Shown piece by piece: positions 18,899 to 27,599 of a DNA stretch of 41,118 nt. Each line of letters begins with the position of its first letter. Positions within the stretch are counted from its first letter, which is position 1. The translations under genes were made by a program, and so were the position numbers. The notes under the pieces are model-generated. The model was not told where the DNA came from, searched no databases, and saw nothing but the letters and a program-made list of their open reading frames with translations. Source of the DNA: Cupriavidus gilardii J11 (lineage in GTDB: Bacteria > Pseudomonadota > Gammaproteobacteria > Burkholderiales > Burkholderiaceae); NCBI RefSeq assembly GCF_007829435.1, contig NZ_VLJN01000013.1, positions 51,266 to 92,383 on the forward strand, in the 5' to 3' direction.

Positions 18899-19575
18899 GA
18901 CGGCTGGCCTCCGTTTGCCTGCGGGGCGGTGGCGCCCTGCGGAGCCGGCGTGCCGGCGGGAACCGCGGGCTGGTTCTGCTGCGGCTTGGCGCCGCCGTAG
19001 GCGGTACCCCAGCCCCACACATCGCCGCCAGCGCCGCGCTTGACCACGCGGTTGCGCAGGATGTCGGCGATCACGTCGCCATCGCCGCCCAGCAGCGCCT
19101 TGGTCGAGCACATCTCGGCGCACAGCGGCAGCTTGCCCTCGGCGAGGCGGTTGCGGCCATACTTCTCGAACTCGGCCTCGGTGCCGTTGGCCTCCGGGCC
19201 GCCGGCGCAGAAGGTGCACTTGTCCATCTTGCCGCGCACGCCGAAGGTGCCGCTGGCCGGGAACTGCGGCGCGCCGAACGGGCACGCATACGAGCAGTAG
19301 CCGCAGCCGATGCAGACGTCCTTGTCATGCAGCACCACGCCGTCCTCGGTGCGGTAGAAGCAGTCCACCGGACAGACCGCCATGCACGGCGCATCCGAGC
19401 AGTGCATGCACGCGACCGAGATCGACTTCTCGGCGCCCTGCACGCCATCGTTGATCGTCACCACGCGGCGCCGGTTGACGCCCCACGGCACTTCGTGTTC
19501 GTTCTTGCAGGCCGTGACGCAGCTGTTGCATTCGATGCAACGCTCGGCGTCACAGATGAATTTCATGCGAGCCAT
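18895..19575 (-). CDS. fdhB: Formate dehydrogenase beta subunit, four [4Fe-4S] clusters
   Basis: The 226-residue ferredoxin-type subunit carries electrons from FdhA to FdhC. Cysteine groups for four clusters are visible: CIECNSCVTAC near 13, CMHCSDAPCMAVCPVDC near 56, CIGCGYCSYACPFG near 88, and CTFC with CAEMC further on. E. coli FdoH is about 300 residues and has a C-terminal membrane anchor. This protein lacks one and ends in a flexible Gln/Pro/Ala-rich tail. An AGGGGAA site supports the ATG at 19575 over the Met three codons later. It follows fdhA and overlaps the small lipoprotein gene. Confidence 0.94.
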   Translation of the reverse strand: MARMKFICDAERCIECNSCVTACKNEHEVPWGVNRRRVVTINDGVQGAEKSISVACMHCSDAPCMAVCPVDCFYRTEDGVVLHDKDVCIGCGYCSYACPFGAPQFPASGTFGVRGKMDKCTFCAGGPEANGTEAEFEKYGRNRLAEGKLPLCAEMCSTKALLGGDGDVIADILRNRVVKRGAGGDVWGWGTAYGGAKPQQNQPAVPAGTPAPQGATAPQANGGQPS

Positions 19576-19617
19576 TGTGTTCCCCTGACCTGGTCGGTCC
19601 GTATCCCTTGCTGTCTT

Positions 19618-19655
19618 GGCGCCGGTCCTGGCCTCTGTCCAGGCTCGCCGGCGCC
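19618..19655 (-). repeat. Intercistronic hairpin between fdhA and fdhB
   Basis: GGCGCCGG (19618-19625) pairs perfectly with CCGGCGCC (19648-19655), with an inner CCTGG / CCAGG pair. No T run follows. It lies in the 107-nt gap between the catalytic and Fe-S subunit genes. Confidence 0.7.
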
Positions 19656-19682
19656 GTTCCGGCTTCCAGTGCGCGCCCCGCC

Positions 19683-22600
19683 TTACGCGAAGCGCTCGAT
19701 CTGGCAGACCGTGGTCTTGGTTTCCTGCATCATCGTCACCGAGTCGTAGCCGTAGGTGGTGGCGGTGTTGACCGCCTCGCCACGCACGATCGGCATCGCG
19801 CCTTCAGGGTAGTAGTCCTTCAGGTCCTTGCCCTGCCACCAGCCCGAGAAGTGGAACGGGATGAAGGCGGTATCCGGGCCGACACGCTCGGTGACCAGCG
19901 CGCGCACCTTCAGCGTGGCGCCGGTCGGCGTCTTGACCCAGCAGTAGTCCCCGTTGCGGATGCCCCGCGCCGATGCCGCGCGCGGATTGATCTCGACGAA
20001 GTTCTCCTGCTGCAGCTCGGCCAGCCACGGGTTCGAGCGGGTTTCCTCGCCGCCGCCCTCGTACTCGACCAGACGGCCGGAGGTGAGGATGATCGGGAAT
20101 TTCTCGTGGACCTTGTTCTCGATATTGCGCTGCTGAAGCGTCTTGTACAGCGTGGGCAAGCGCCAGAACGCCATCTTGTCGTCGTGGGTGGGGTACTTCG
20201 CCACCATGTCGGGACGCGTGGAATACAGCGGCTCGCGGTGTTGCGGAATCGGGTCCGGGAAGTTCCACACCAGAGCGCGCGCCTTGGCGTTGCCGAACGG
20301 ATGGCAGCCATGGTTCTTCATCACGACGCGCTGGATGCCGCCGGACAGATCGGTCTTCCAGTTCTTGCCTTCCGCGGCCTGCTTCTCGGCGTCGGTCAGC
20401 TCGTCCCACCAGCCCAGCTTCTTCAGCAGCACGTGGTCGAACTCGGGATAGCCGGTGGTGATGTCCGCGCCCAGCGAATGCGAGCCATCCTCGGCGAGCA
20501 GGCTCACGCCGTCGCGCTCCACGCCGAAGTTGGCGCGGAAGTTGCCGCCGCCGTCCATCACGTGCTTGGTGGTGTCGTACAGGTTCGGCGAGCCCGGGTG
20601 CTTCAGCTCCGGATTGCCGTAGCACGGCCATGGCAGGCCGAAGTAATCGCCGGTCAGGTCGTAGCCGGTGACCGGGTCCTTGCCCGCCTTGCACTTGAGC
20701 GTACGCACATCGAACATGTGCATGTTGCGCATGTGTGCCTTCAGGCGTTCCGGCGACTGGCCGGTGTAGCCAATGGTCCAGTGCGACTTGTTGATTTCCC
20801 GCAGGATCGATTCCGGTTCCGGCTCCATCCACGTGCGGCCGGCGCGCTTGACCTCGATCATCTTGAAGTTGCGCGACAGCTCCTTGCCGAAGCCGAGCTT
20901 GTCGGCGAAGGCCTGCATGATGGTGTGGTCGGGCATGGACTCGAACAGCGGCTCGATCACGCGCTCGCGCCATTGCAGCGAGCGGTTCGATGCCGTGCAC
21001 GAACCCGTGGTTTCGAACTGCGTGCACGCCGGCAGCAGATACACCGCCCGGTTCGGATTGACCTTGTCACCTTCGGCCGGCGGCATGTTGGCCATGGCCG
21101 CGGTTGCCGACGGGTAGGGGTCGATCACCACCAGCAAGTCCAGCTTGTCCAGCGCCTTCTTCATCTCCAGACCACGGGTCTGCGAGTTGGGCGCATGGCC
21201 CCAGAAGAACACGCCGCGGACGTTATTGTCCTGGTCGATCAGGTCGTTCTTCTCGGTGACGATATCGATCCAGCGCGACACCGTGGTGCCGCTCTTTTCC
21301 ATCATGGCCTGCGACGCGAACTGCGACTTGATCCATTCGTAGTCGACGTTCCACACCGCCGCGAAGTGCTTCCACGCACCGGTGGCCAGGCCGTAGTAAC
21401 CCGGCAGCGAATCCGGGTTCGGGCCGACATCGGTCGCGCCCTGCACGTTGTCGTGGCCGCGGAAGATGTTGGCGCCGCCGCCCGACACGCCGATATTGCC
21501 CAGCGCCAGCTGCACGATGCAGGAGGCGCGGACCATGGCGTTGCCGATGGTGTGCTGGGTCTGGCCCATGCACCAGACCAGCGTGCTAGGCCGATTCTTG
21601 GCCATGGTCTCGGCGACGCGGTACACCTCGGCCTCGGGCACGCCGCAGGCTTCCTCGACCTTGTCCGGGGTCCACTTGGCCAGCACTTCCTCGCGGACCT
21701 TGTCCATGCCGTAGACCCGGTCGTTGATGTACTTCTTGTCCTCCCAGCCATTCTGGAAGATGTGGTACAGCACGCCGAACAGGAACGGAATGTCGCTGCC
21801 CGAGCGGATACGCACGTACTGGTCCGCCTTCGCCGCGGTGCGGGTGTAGCGCGGATCGACCACGATCACCTTGCAGCCATTTTCCTTGGCGTGCAGCAGG
21901 TGCAGCATCGACACCGGGTGAGCCTCGGCGGCGTTCGACCCGATATACAGCGCGGCCTTGGCGTTCTGCATATCGTTGTACGAGTTCGTCATCGCGCCGT
22001 AGCCCCAGGTATTGGCAACGCCCGCGACCGTGGTCGAGTGGCAGATGCGCGCCTGGTGGTCGGTGTTGTTGGTGCCGAAGAACGACACCCACTTGCGCAT
22101 CAGGTACGCCTGCTCGTTGTTGTGCTTGGACGAGCCGACGAAGAACATCGAATCCGGGCCGGTTTCCTGGCGGATCGCCTTCATCTTGGCCGTGATCTCG
22201 TCAAGGGCCTGGTCCCAGCTGATGCGCTGGTACTTGCCGTTGACCAGCTTCATCGGATACTTGAGCCGGTACTCGCCGTGGCCGTGCTCGCGCAGCGCCG
22301 CGCCCTTGGCGCAGTGCGCGCCCATGTTGATCGGCGAATCGAACACCGGCTCCTGGCGCACCCAGACGCCGTTCTGCACCACGGCGTCGACCGCGCAGCC
22401 CACCGAGCAGTGCCCGCACACGGTGCGACGCACCACGATATCGTTCTTGCCATCCGCGGCGGCGGCGCCATTGGCGGCTTCGGCCTTGCGGATCAGCGAC
22501 AACTGCGAAGCCGCGATGCCCGCGCCGACACCAATGCCCGAACGCTTGAGGAAGCTGCGGCGGTCCATGGTCGGCATCGCGCCAGCGAGGCTGGCGGCGA

Positions 22601-22721
22601 GCCGGTCGGCCAGACGCCCCGCGGGCTGGACGCCGCTGCTTTGCGCGGACGCGAGTCGATCAACGCGAGACGCAGGGGTACCGCCCTGGGCCGCGTGCTT
22701 GCGGGTCAGAATCATATTCAC
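19683..22721 (-). CDS. fdhA: Formate dehydrogenase alpha subunit, Cys form, Tat-exported
   Basis: The 1012-residue molybdopterin enzyme oxidises formate to CO2. A twin-arginine signal (MDRRSFLKRSG, Arg54-Arg55) shows export in folded form. One [4Fe-4S] cluster is bound by Cys102, Cys105, Cys109 and Cys137. In E. coli FdnG the active-site selenocysteine lies in RVUHGP; here the same place is RICHSTT with Cys227, so no selenium is needed. The C-terminal part has the molybdopterin-dinucleotide domain (LTSGRLVEYEGGGEETRSNPW region). The signal is preceded by about 50 extra residues; Met codons at residues 49 and 52 could be the real start. It is the catalytic subunit of an FdhABC complex facing the periplasm. 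Confidence 0.96.
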   Translation of the reverse strand: MNMILTRKHAAQGGTPASRVDRLASAQSSGVQPAGRLADRLAASLAGAMPTMDRRSFLKRSGIGVGAGIAASQLSLIRKAEAANGAAAADGKNDIVVRRTVCGHCSVGCAVDAVVQNGVWVRQEPVFDSPINMGAHCAKGAALREHGHGEYRLKYPMKLVNGKYQRISWDQALDEITAKMKAIRQETGPDSMFFVGSSKHNNEQAYLMRKWVSFFGTNNTDHQARICHSTTVAGVANTWGYGAMTNSYNDMQNAKAALYIGSNAAEAHPVSMLHLLHAKENGCKVIVVDPRYTRTAAKADQYVRIRSGSDIPFLFGVLYHIFQNGWEDKKYINDRVYGMDKVREEVLAKWTPDKVEEACGVPEAEVYRVAETMAKNRPSTLVWCMGQTQHTIGNAMVRASCIVQLALGNIGVSGGGANIFRGHDNVQGATDVGPNPDSLPGYYGLATGAWKHFAAVWNVDYEWIKSQFASQAMMEKSGTTVSRWIDIVTEKNDLIDQDNNVRGVFFWGHAPNSQTRGLEMKKALDKLDLLVVIDPYPSATAAMANMPPAEGDKVNPNRAVYLLPACTQFETTGSCTASNRSLQWRERVIEPLFESMPDHTIMQAFADKLGFGKELSRNFKMIEVKRAGRTWMEPEPESILREINKSHWTIGYTGQSPERLKAHMRNMHMFDVRTLKCKAGKDPVTGYDLTGDYFGLPWPCYGNPELKHPGSPNLYDTTKHVMDGGGNFRANFGVERDGVSLLAEDGSHSLGADITTGYPEFDHVLLKKLGWWDELTDAEKQAAEGKNWKTDLSGGIQRVVMKNHGCHPFGNAKARALVWNFPDPIPQHREPLYSTRPDMVAKYPTHDDKMAFWRLPTLYKTLQQRNIENKVHEKFPIILTSGRLVEYEGGGEETRSNPWLAELQQENFVEINPRAASARGIRNGDYCWVKTPTGATLKVRALVTERVGPDTAFIPFHFSGWWQGKDLKDYYPEGAMPIVRGEAVNTATTYGYDSVTMMQETKTTVCQIERFA

Positions 22722-22790
22722 CTCGGAATGGGGTGGAAGCGGGAGACGGTGGTGTACCGGAAAGCGATCGTCGTGTGGCGATCGTTCCGG

Positions 22791-23000
22791 TCAGACCAGC
22801 GTCGTCCGGTAGTACTTGCGCACGTGTTCTGAGACACGGTAGCCCTTGCTGTCCGTATTCGTGGGCTCCGGCAATGCGGCCACGGCGGAAGAGGCGACTG
22901 GGGTGCGTGCGGTCATGGCCGTCGCGCCCGCGGCGGCGGCAACCACGCCGGCTCCCGCGAGGAAGGTCCGGCGTGCGACCCGGTGCTGCTTGTCTTTCAT
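22791..23000 (-). CDS. Formate dehydrogenase region Tat-target protein
   Basis: The 69-residue product has a twin-arginine signal (ARRTFLAGAGVVAAAAGATA), so it should be exported by Tat. The mature part is about 35 residues ending KGYRVSEHVRKYYRTTLV. It fits the small family of Tat-target proteins found just upstream of fdhA in proteobacteria (TIGR02811 type, from memory). A GAGGAG site precedes the ATG. Its function is unknown. It is the first gene after the probable promoter at 23059-23087. Confidence 0.88.
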   Translation of the reverse strand: MKDKQHRVARRTFLAGAGVVAAAAGATAMTARTPVASSAVAALPEPTNTDSKGYRVSEHVRKYYRTTLV

Positions 23001-23012
23001 GGGGGTGCTCCT

Positions 23013-23087
23013 CGGTAAAACTTACCGATTTCCAATCCAGTTATGTAGTGTTTTGCGTATTGTAGATCGAGATATACAGAATGACCA
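23013..23087 (-). promoter_or_regulatory. Probable fdh operon promoter and inverted repeat
   Basis: On the minus strand TGGTCA (23087-23082), a 17-nt spacer and TACAAT (23064-23059) make a fair sigma-70 promoter. Downstream of the expected start, just before the ribosome site, lies the perfect inverted repeat CGGTAA-AAC-TTACCG (23013-23027), a possible operator or short hairpin. The rest of the 242-nt gap (23001-23242) shows nothing else. Confidence 0.45.
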
Positions 23088-23242
23088 TGCCAACCGCGGG
23101 TTTATCCCGATTTTCAGTAATCATCCCGCTGCGCAGCAAATGTCTTCAGACATGAATTCCGGACACCGCGCATACCTCGCCACGATCGCCCTGCGCTGGC
23201 TAACGGCGCATTTCGATGGCTCTTGAGCCCTGCCGCGCCCGG

Positions 23243-23881
23243 TCAGTTCATTTCCATTGCCACCGCCTCCACCGAATGGAACGCCCGCAGCAATTGCGCC
23301 GCGCCGGCGTAGAAGCGCGCGCCGGGATGAGCCAGCACGGCGTCGCACATGGCGTCGACCCAGGGCTGCAGATGGCGCGAGAAGAAGCGCTGCTGCTCGC
23401 CCAGATTCGAAATGCCGACGTCGTCCCCGGCGATCAGGAAACGCATCACCTCGCACAGCGTGGCGATGTGGTCCTCGGTCTCGCTGACGTCCTCGTGGCG
23501 TTCGAGGCCATATCGCGCCAGGTCCTCGCGCAGCGACACCAGCGGACGCTCGTTCAGGAAGCCCGCCTGGTAGTACGAGCCATACAGGAAGACATCGGGC
23601 TTGCCGACGCCGACGAACAGCTGCTGGTATTCGTCCTCGGCCTCTGCCGCGGTCGTTCCGGCCGCCGCATCGCACAGCGCATTCCACGCCTGACCGAGCG
23701 GGCTCTTCGCCTCATCACCTTGCGCGCGGTTGGCGGCGATATGGTGCAGCAGCGCCGCGTCGGGGGCGCGGTAGAACAGCGACGCGAGCAGCCCGTACAG
23801 GTCGGCACGGGCGGTGTCCTCGGCCTGATCGGTATGGATGGCGGCGTGGGCGGTAAGGCTGATCGGTTGGGAATCGGTCAT
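23243..23881 (-). CDS. TorD/DmsD-family chaperone for formate dehydrogenase
   Basis: The 212-residue cytoplasmic protein is all-helical. It has the family segments RADLYGLLASLFYRAPDA, EDEYQQLFVG, GSYYQAGFLNERPLVSLREDL and EDHIATLCEVMRFL, close to the E(P)xDH core of TorD proteins. Such chaperones bind the Tat signal or the unfolded molybdoenzyme until its cofactor is inserted. Its place in the fdh locus points to FdhA, and possibly to the small Tat protein, as clients. Confidence 0.88.
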   Translation of the reverse strand: MTDSQPISLTAHAAIHTDQAEDTARADLYGLLASLFYRAPDAALLHHIAANRAQGDEAKSPLGQAWNALCDAAAGTTAAEAEDEYQQLFVGVGKPDVFLYGSYYQAGFLNERPLVSLREDLARYGLERHEDVSETEDHIATLCEVMRFLIAGDDVGISNLGEQQRFFSRHLQPWVDAMCDAVLAHPGARFYAGAAQLLRAFHSVEAVAMEMN

Positions 23882-23922
23882 GGCTTGGACGGGATTGGGC
23901 TGGGGGATGGGGCTTGGCTGTT

Positions 23923-24043
23923 ACTGCCCTCTCCCCCGCCCCTCTCCCGCGTTGCGGGAGAGGGGAGAACACCGAGAGATTCTAAAAACGCCACTGGTTT
24001 GCCCCCCTCTCCCGCACGCGGGAGAAGGGCGGGGAAAGGGCAG
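23923..24043 (+). repeat. Double-hairpin repeat, copy 4
   Basis: The left arm starts ACTGCCCTCTCCCCCGCC, folds over a GTT loop and ends GAGAACACC at 23973. The core is 22 nt here (23974-23995). The right arm starts GGTTTGCCCCCC, folds over an AC loop and ends GGGCAG at 24043. It lies between the TorD-like and polyferredoxin genes, 22 nt beyond the stop of the latter, so it is inside the presumed transcript. Confidence 0.93.
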
Positions 24044-24065
24044 CGGCAGCAAACCACCAGGGCAC

Positions 24066-26222
24066 CTACTGCAACGTAACCCCCGTGGCCTGTCCGGCGT
24101 CCTTCTCCATCATGTCGATCACCCGGCAGTCGCTGCACATCTTCAGCCGCTCCGCGGCGGCGCCGGCGAACGCGGGATGGCTGGACAGCCGTGCCAGCAT
24201 GGTTTCGACCATCTGCGCCGTGCCAAACGGCTTGGCGCAGCGCACGCAATGGAAAGGCCGGGTCTCGTGCAGCGTGACGGGCTGGCGCGCGGCGTCGCCG
24301 GTCAGCAGGCGCGGCACCAGCGTGATGGCGTCCTCGGGGCAGGTGCTGGCGCACAGGCCGCACTGCACGCAGTTGCGCTCGACAAAGGACAGCACCGGCC
24401 GTTCGCTGTTGTCGCGCAGCGCCTGCGAGGGACAGGCGCCCACGCATGCCATGCACAGCGTGCAGCGGCCGGTATCGACCCGCACCGCGCCCAGCGGCGC
24501 GCCGGCCGGCAACGGCACCACGTCGGCCGGAGCCGGCGCGTGCGTTGCCAGATGATCGATCGCGACGCCGAGCGTTTCGCGCTTGGCCGCCGCGGCATGG
24601 AAGCCGGCGGGCGGCACCGTGGCCCGGTTGGGCGTCAGCGCCTGCAGCGCAAGGTCCAACGCTTCGACGTCCGGCGCGTGGATCAGCGAGAAGAATTCTC
24701 CGCGATAGCCCAGACCGTCCATCACCGCCTGCGCCACCGCCATCTGTTCGGCCAGCGCGGCACGGTACTGCGGCGCTTCGTCGCCGGTCAGCATCACGGC
24801 GACGCGATCGGCGCCCCAGGCCAGCGCCGCCAGCCACAGTTCGATGCCAACCGAGGCCGGATGGAACACGCCCACCGGAATGACCTGCGGCGGCATGCCG
24901 GCGGCCTTGCCGGCGCGCGCCGCGCGGCCGAGCGCGAGAATACGCGCATCGCCGTGTTCCTCTCCATGCAGCATCAGCACCGCATCGCGGCCACCTGCCT
25001 GCCGGTATGTGCCGAGCAACGTGCGCAGCTTGCGGCCCAGGTGGGCCGGCTTGGGATAGGCATAGCTGATGGCGCCGGTCGGGCACACGGTGGTACAGGC
25101 ACCGCAGCCCATGCACAGGTTGGGCGCCACCTCGACGCGGCCCTTGCCGTCCTGCCAGCGCGAGCGGATGGCCTCGGTCGAGCAGATATCGATACAGGCG
25201 GAGCAGCCGGTGGTCTGGTTACGGCCGTGCGCGCACAGGCTGTCCTTGTACTGGAAGAACTTGGGCTTCTCGAATTCGCCCACCAGCTGGGTCAGCGTGC
25301 GGGCCATCGCCTGCTGCCGGACGGCGTCGCCGCCGGCATGCAGATAGCCCTGGGGCGGCGCATGCATGGTGAAGAACGGCGCATCGTTCAGATCGAACAC
25401 CATGTCGAAGCGCTCGCTGACACCGCGTGCCGGCCGGTCGAAATCGATCGCCGCCGCGGCGCCGCACGCCTTGACGCAGGCACGATGGCTGTCGCAGCGG
25501 GACAGGTCGATCTGGTAGCTGAAGTCGATCGCGTTTTCGGGGCAGGCCTCGATACAGGCGTTGCAGCGCGTGCACAGGTCCAGGTCGATCGGATTGCCGC
25601 TGGCTCCGCCGGTCTCCCACTCGGCCTGGAAGGCGCCGAGCCAGCCGGTGAGCGCGTTCAGCCGGCCGCTGTGGACCGGGAAGCCGCGCGTGGCCGCAGG
25701 CGTGGCGCCAGGCTGCCGAGGCCCGGCGCTCAGCAGCACCGTGGCCTGCAGGCCGGAAGCCTCTAGTTGCTCGGCCCAGGGCAGCGCCCGCGCGGCCGGA
25801 CCGAGCACCAGCACGCTGCCACCGGACCGGTAGTCCACCACCGGTACGGGATCGGGATCCGGCAGGGCCGCCGCTGCGAGCAGCGCGGCGATCTTGGCGT
25901 TGGCCGTGCGGGGGTCGCGGTGCGCGCCGCGCGACCAGCCACCGGTCTCGCGGATATTGACGAAGCGGATCGGCGCCGTCACCACGCCGTCCGCCTGCGT
26001 GCGGGCCGCGACCTCGGTAAACAGCGCGCGCTCCTGCGTGCAGGCGACGATCACGTCGTCGGTGCCGTCGAGCGCGGCGGTGAAATCTCCAAGCTCGCGC
26101 CGGCACAACAGCCGGTGGACCTTGAGCGGACCGGCGTCGGATGCGCCGCTTGGGGTTGCATCCGACAGCGCCGCCCCGTCAAGCGGCATGGTGTCGTTGC
26201 AGTTGCAGATCAGCGTGGGCAT
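24066..26222 (-). CDS. Multi-cluster [4Fe-4S] polyferredoxin of the fdh locus
   Basis: This 718-residue protein carries many cysteine groups. In order: CNC near residue 6; CTRCNACIEACP and CDSHRACVKAC near 217-252; CSACIDIC and CMGCGACTTVCP near 340-380; a long cluster-free stretch at about 390-540; CTLCMACVGACP and CVQCGLCASTCP near 585-635; and final CVRC and CSDC pairs. At least five [4Fe-4S] sites are plausible. The middle part resembles the small Fe-S subunit of methyl-viologen-reducing hydrogenase, but this is weak. No signal peptide is seen, so it is cytoplasmic. Similar proteins accompany Cys-type fdhA genes in betaproteobacteria; their role is not known to me. Confidence 0.85.
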   Translation of the reverse strand: MPTLICNCNDTMPLDGAALSDATPSGASDAGPLKVHRLLCRRELGDFTAALDGTDDVIVACTQERALFTEVAARTQADGVVTAPIRFVNIRETGGWSRGAHRDPRTANAKIAALLAAAALPDPDPVPVVDYRSGGSVLVLGPAARALPWAEQLEASGLQATVLLSAGPRQPGATPAATRGFPVHSGRLNALTGWLGAFQAEWETGGASGNPIDLDLCTRCNACIEACPENAIDFSYQIDLSRCDSHRACVKACGAAAAIDFDRPARGVSERFDMVFDLNDAPFFTMHAPPQGYLHAGGDAVRQQAMARTLTQLVGEFEKPKFFQYKDSLCAHGRNQTTGCSACIDICSTEAIRSRWQDGKGRVEVAPNLCMGCGACTTVCPTGAISYAYPKPAHLGRKLRTLLGTYRQAGGRDAVLMLHGEEHGDARILALGRAARAGKAAGMPPQVIPVGVFHPASVGIELWLAALAWGADRVAVMLTGDEAPQYRAALAEQMAVAQAVMDGLGYRGEFFSLIHAPDVEALDLALQALTPNRATVPPAGFHAAAAKRETLGVAIDHLATHAPAPADVVPLPAGAPLGAVRVDTGRCTLCMACVGACPSQALRDNSERPVLSFVERNCVQCGLCASTCPEDAITLVPRLLTGDAARQPVTLHETRPFHCVRCAKPFGTAQMVETMLARLSSHPAFAGAAAERLKMCSDCRVIDMMEKDAGQATGVTLQ

Positions 26223-26323
26223 GGTAGGGACTGCTGGCCGGCATTTCTCGTCCGCTTCTGGGTGAGCGGATCGTGCCGACGGTTTGTGGGGACCGTCATT
26301 GTAGGCCGGGGACGGCCATCGGG

Positions 26324-27025
26324 CTACGCAGGTTTGTCCGGATCGCGCGCGGGAACCGGTGCGCCGGGCGTCGCTTGCCCGGATTCCGCATCCGTGGCTT
26401 CCGCCTGGGCGACGTCGGCTCCGCTGCCGGCCGCATCGGTGGCATCGACCGCATCGGCGTTCAACGCGGGGTCCGTCGCGGTATCCGGGGCGCCCTCGGC
26501 TCCGACCTCCGATCCGGCATCGCGATCGGGGCCCTGGGCCGCCGCGTCGGCCTGCGTGTGGACCTCGTCTTCACGCGGCGCGAACAAGCCCAGCGATTCG
26601 GACTGGTTGAGCCGCCGCAACACCTCGGGCGGGATCGGGTCCGGCCTGGTGTAGTCGTCGATATAGATGTCGAGGCCGTCCATCACATTGAAGTGCGGAT
26701 CGGCGAACAGCGTCTTCAACGCAGCCCGCTTGACCTGCTCGTCCACCCCGCGTGCGACAAAGCGCGAGATGCCTTCGCCCGGCTTGAGCAGCGCGACATC
26801 GGCGAGCGTGGGGGCCGGTGGCGCCTCGCGTCGATCGGGCGATGGCGGCTGGCCGGCCACGCGGGACGCCGCGGCGACAGGCGTGACCGGCGCGGCCGGA
26901 GGTTCCGGCGCGACCGCCCTGCCCTCTCGCACGGCCGCCTTGCGGCGCGACCAGCGCGACAGGAACGAGCCGTCGTCCGCGCTGTCGGCGGAAGGTGCTG
27001 CGTTGGAAGAGCGGGAAGACTTCAT
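26324..27025 (-). CDS. DUF3306 protein of the fdh locus
   Basis: The 233-residue product begins with a Ser-rich, basic stretch (FLSRWSRRKAAVREG) typical of DUF3306. A Pro/Ala linker follows, then the core FVARGVDEQVKRAALKTLF, DPHFNVMDGLDIYIDDYT and PIPPEVLRRLNQ at about 90-150. The last 80 residues are an acidic Asp/Ala tail of low complexity. The function is unknown. DUF3306 and DUF3305 genes are habitually paired beside formate dehydrogenases. A GTG at 27040 would add five residues; the ATG at 27025 is preferred without a strong ribosome site for either. Confidence 0.85.
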   Translation of the reverse strand: MKSSRSSNAAPSADSADDGSFLSRWSRRKAAVREGRAVAPEPPAAPVTPVAAASRVAGQPPSPDRREAPPAPTLADVALLKPGEGISRFVARGVDEQVKRAALKTLFADPHFNVMDGLDIYIDDYTRPDPIPPEVLRRLNQSESLGLFAPREDEVHTQADAAAQGPDRDAGSEVGAEGAPDTATDPALNADAVDATDAAGSGADVAQAEATDAESGQATPGAPVPARDPDKPA

Positions 27026-27049
27026 GATGCGGTCCGGCACGGGCGTCGC

Positions 27050-27589
27050 TCAATAGCGGGCGCGCTCCTGCGGCGATTTGAACGATTCGGGGCGGCGGCG
27101 CTTCTTCGGTTCGGGTCGATAGTGCTCGGCGACATAGGCCCGCAGCCACGCGAGTTGCTCGTCGCTCAGCGGCACGTTCTCGACGGTCTCGCCCGCATCG
27201 AGCCAGCGGCCGGCCTCGTTGTACGACAGCGATACCCGCATCGGACGCGGACGGTCGCCACCCTCGCCCTCCGCTTCGGCGATCCGCCACAGCACGAACC
27301 AGCACGGCGCCGCCGAAGTGAGATTCAGGAAGTAGCCTTCGGCCTCGTCGCGATACAGCGTCACCTCGTAGCCCGGGAACAGCCAGCGCGCGCCCTGCTC
27401 GTCGTCCTGCAGGCACTGCGGCTGCGTGCCGAACGCGCCCAGGTCCGGCAGCACCGCTTCCAGCTCCCACTTCCAGGGCTGCCAGCGGTTGGCGAGCGGC
27501 ACCTTGCGCATCACCACCGCCATCGTGACGGTGGGCCTGCGCATGTCGGCGGACGGTGCGGCGTCGGGACGTTCGGCTGCGGGTTCCAT
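27050..27589 (-). CDS. DUF3305 protein of the fdh locus
   Basis: The 179-residue soluble protein has the DUF3305 core MAVVMRKVPLANRWQPWKW, WLFPGYEVTLYRDEAEGYFLNL, PCWFVLWRI and VSLSYNEAGRWLDAGETVENVPL. It is rich in Trp and has no signal peptide. The function is unknown. It starts 10 nt after the stop of mrp and is followed 24 nt later by DUF3306, so the three are probably one transcript. A later Met (MRRPTVT, residue 16) could be an alternative start. Confidence 0.87.
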   Translation of the reverse strand: MEPAAERPDAAPSADMRRPTVTMAVVMRKVPLANRWQPWKWELEAVLPDLGAFGTQPQCLQDDEQGARWLFPGYEVTLYRDEAEGYFLNLTSAAPCWFVLWRIAEAEGEGGDRPRPMRVSLSYNEAGRWLDAGETVENVPLSDEQLAWLRAYVAEHYRPEPKKRRRPESFKSPQERARY

Positions 27590-27599
27590 GTCGCGTGGC

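Noticed and set aside
19575-22832. A 1085-residue plus-strand frame opposite fdhA
   Set aside because: It mirrors fdhA codon for codon and has no domain, signal or ribosome site. FdhA on the other strand has its cofactor and Tat motifs.
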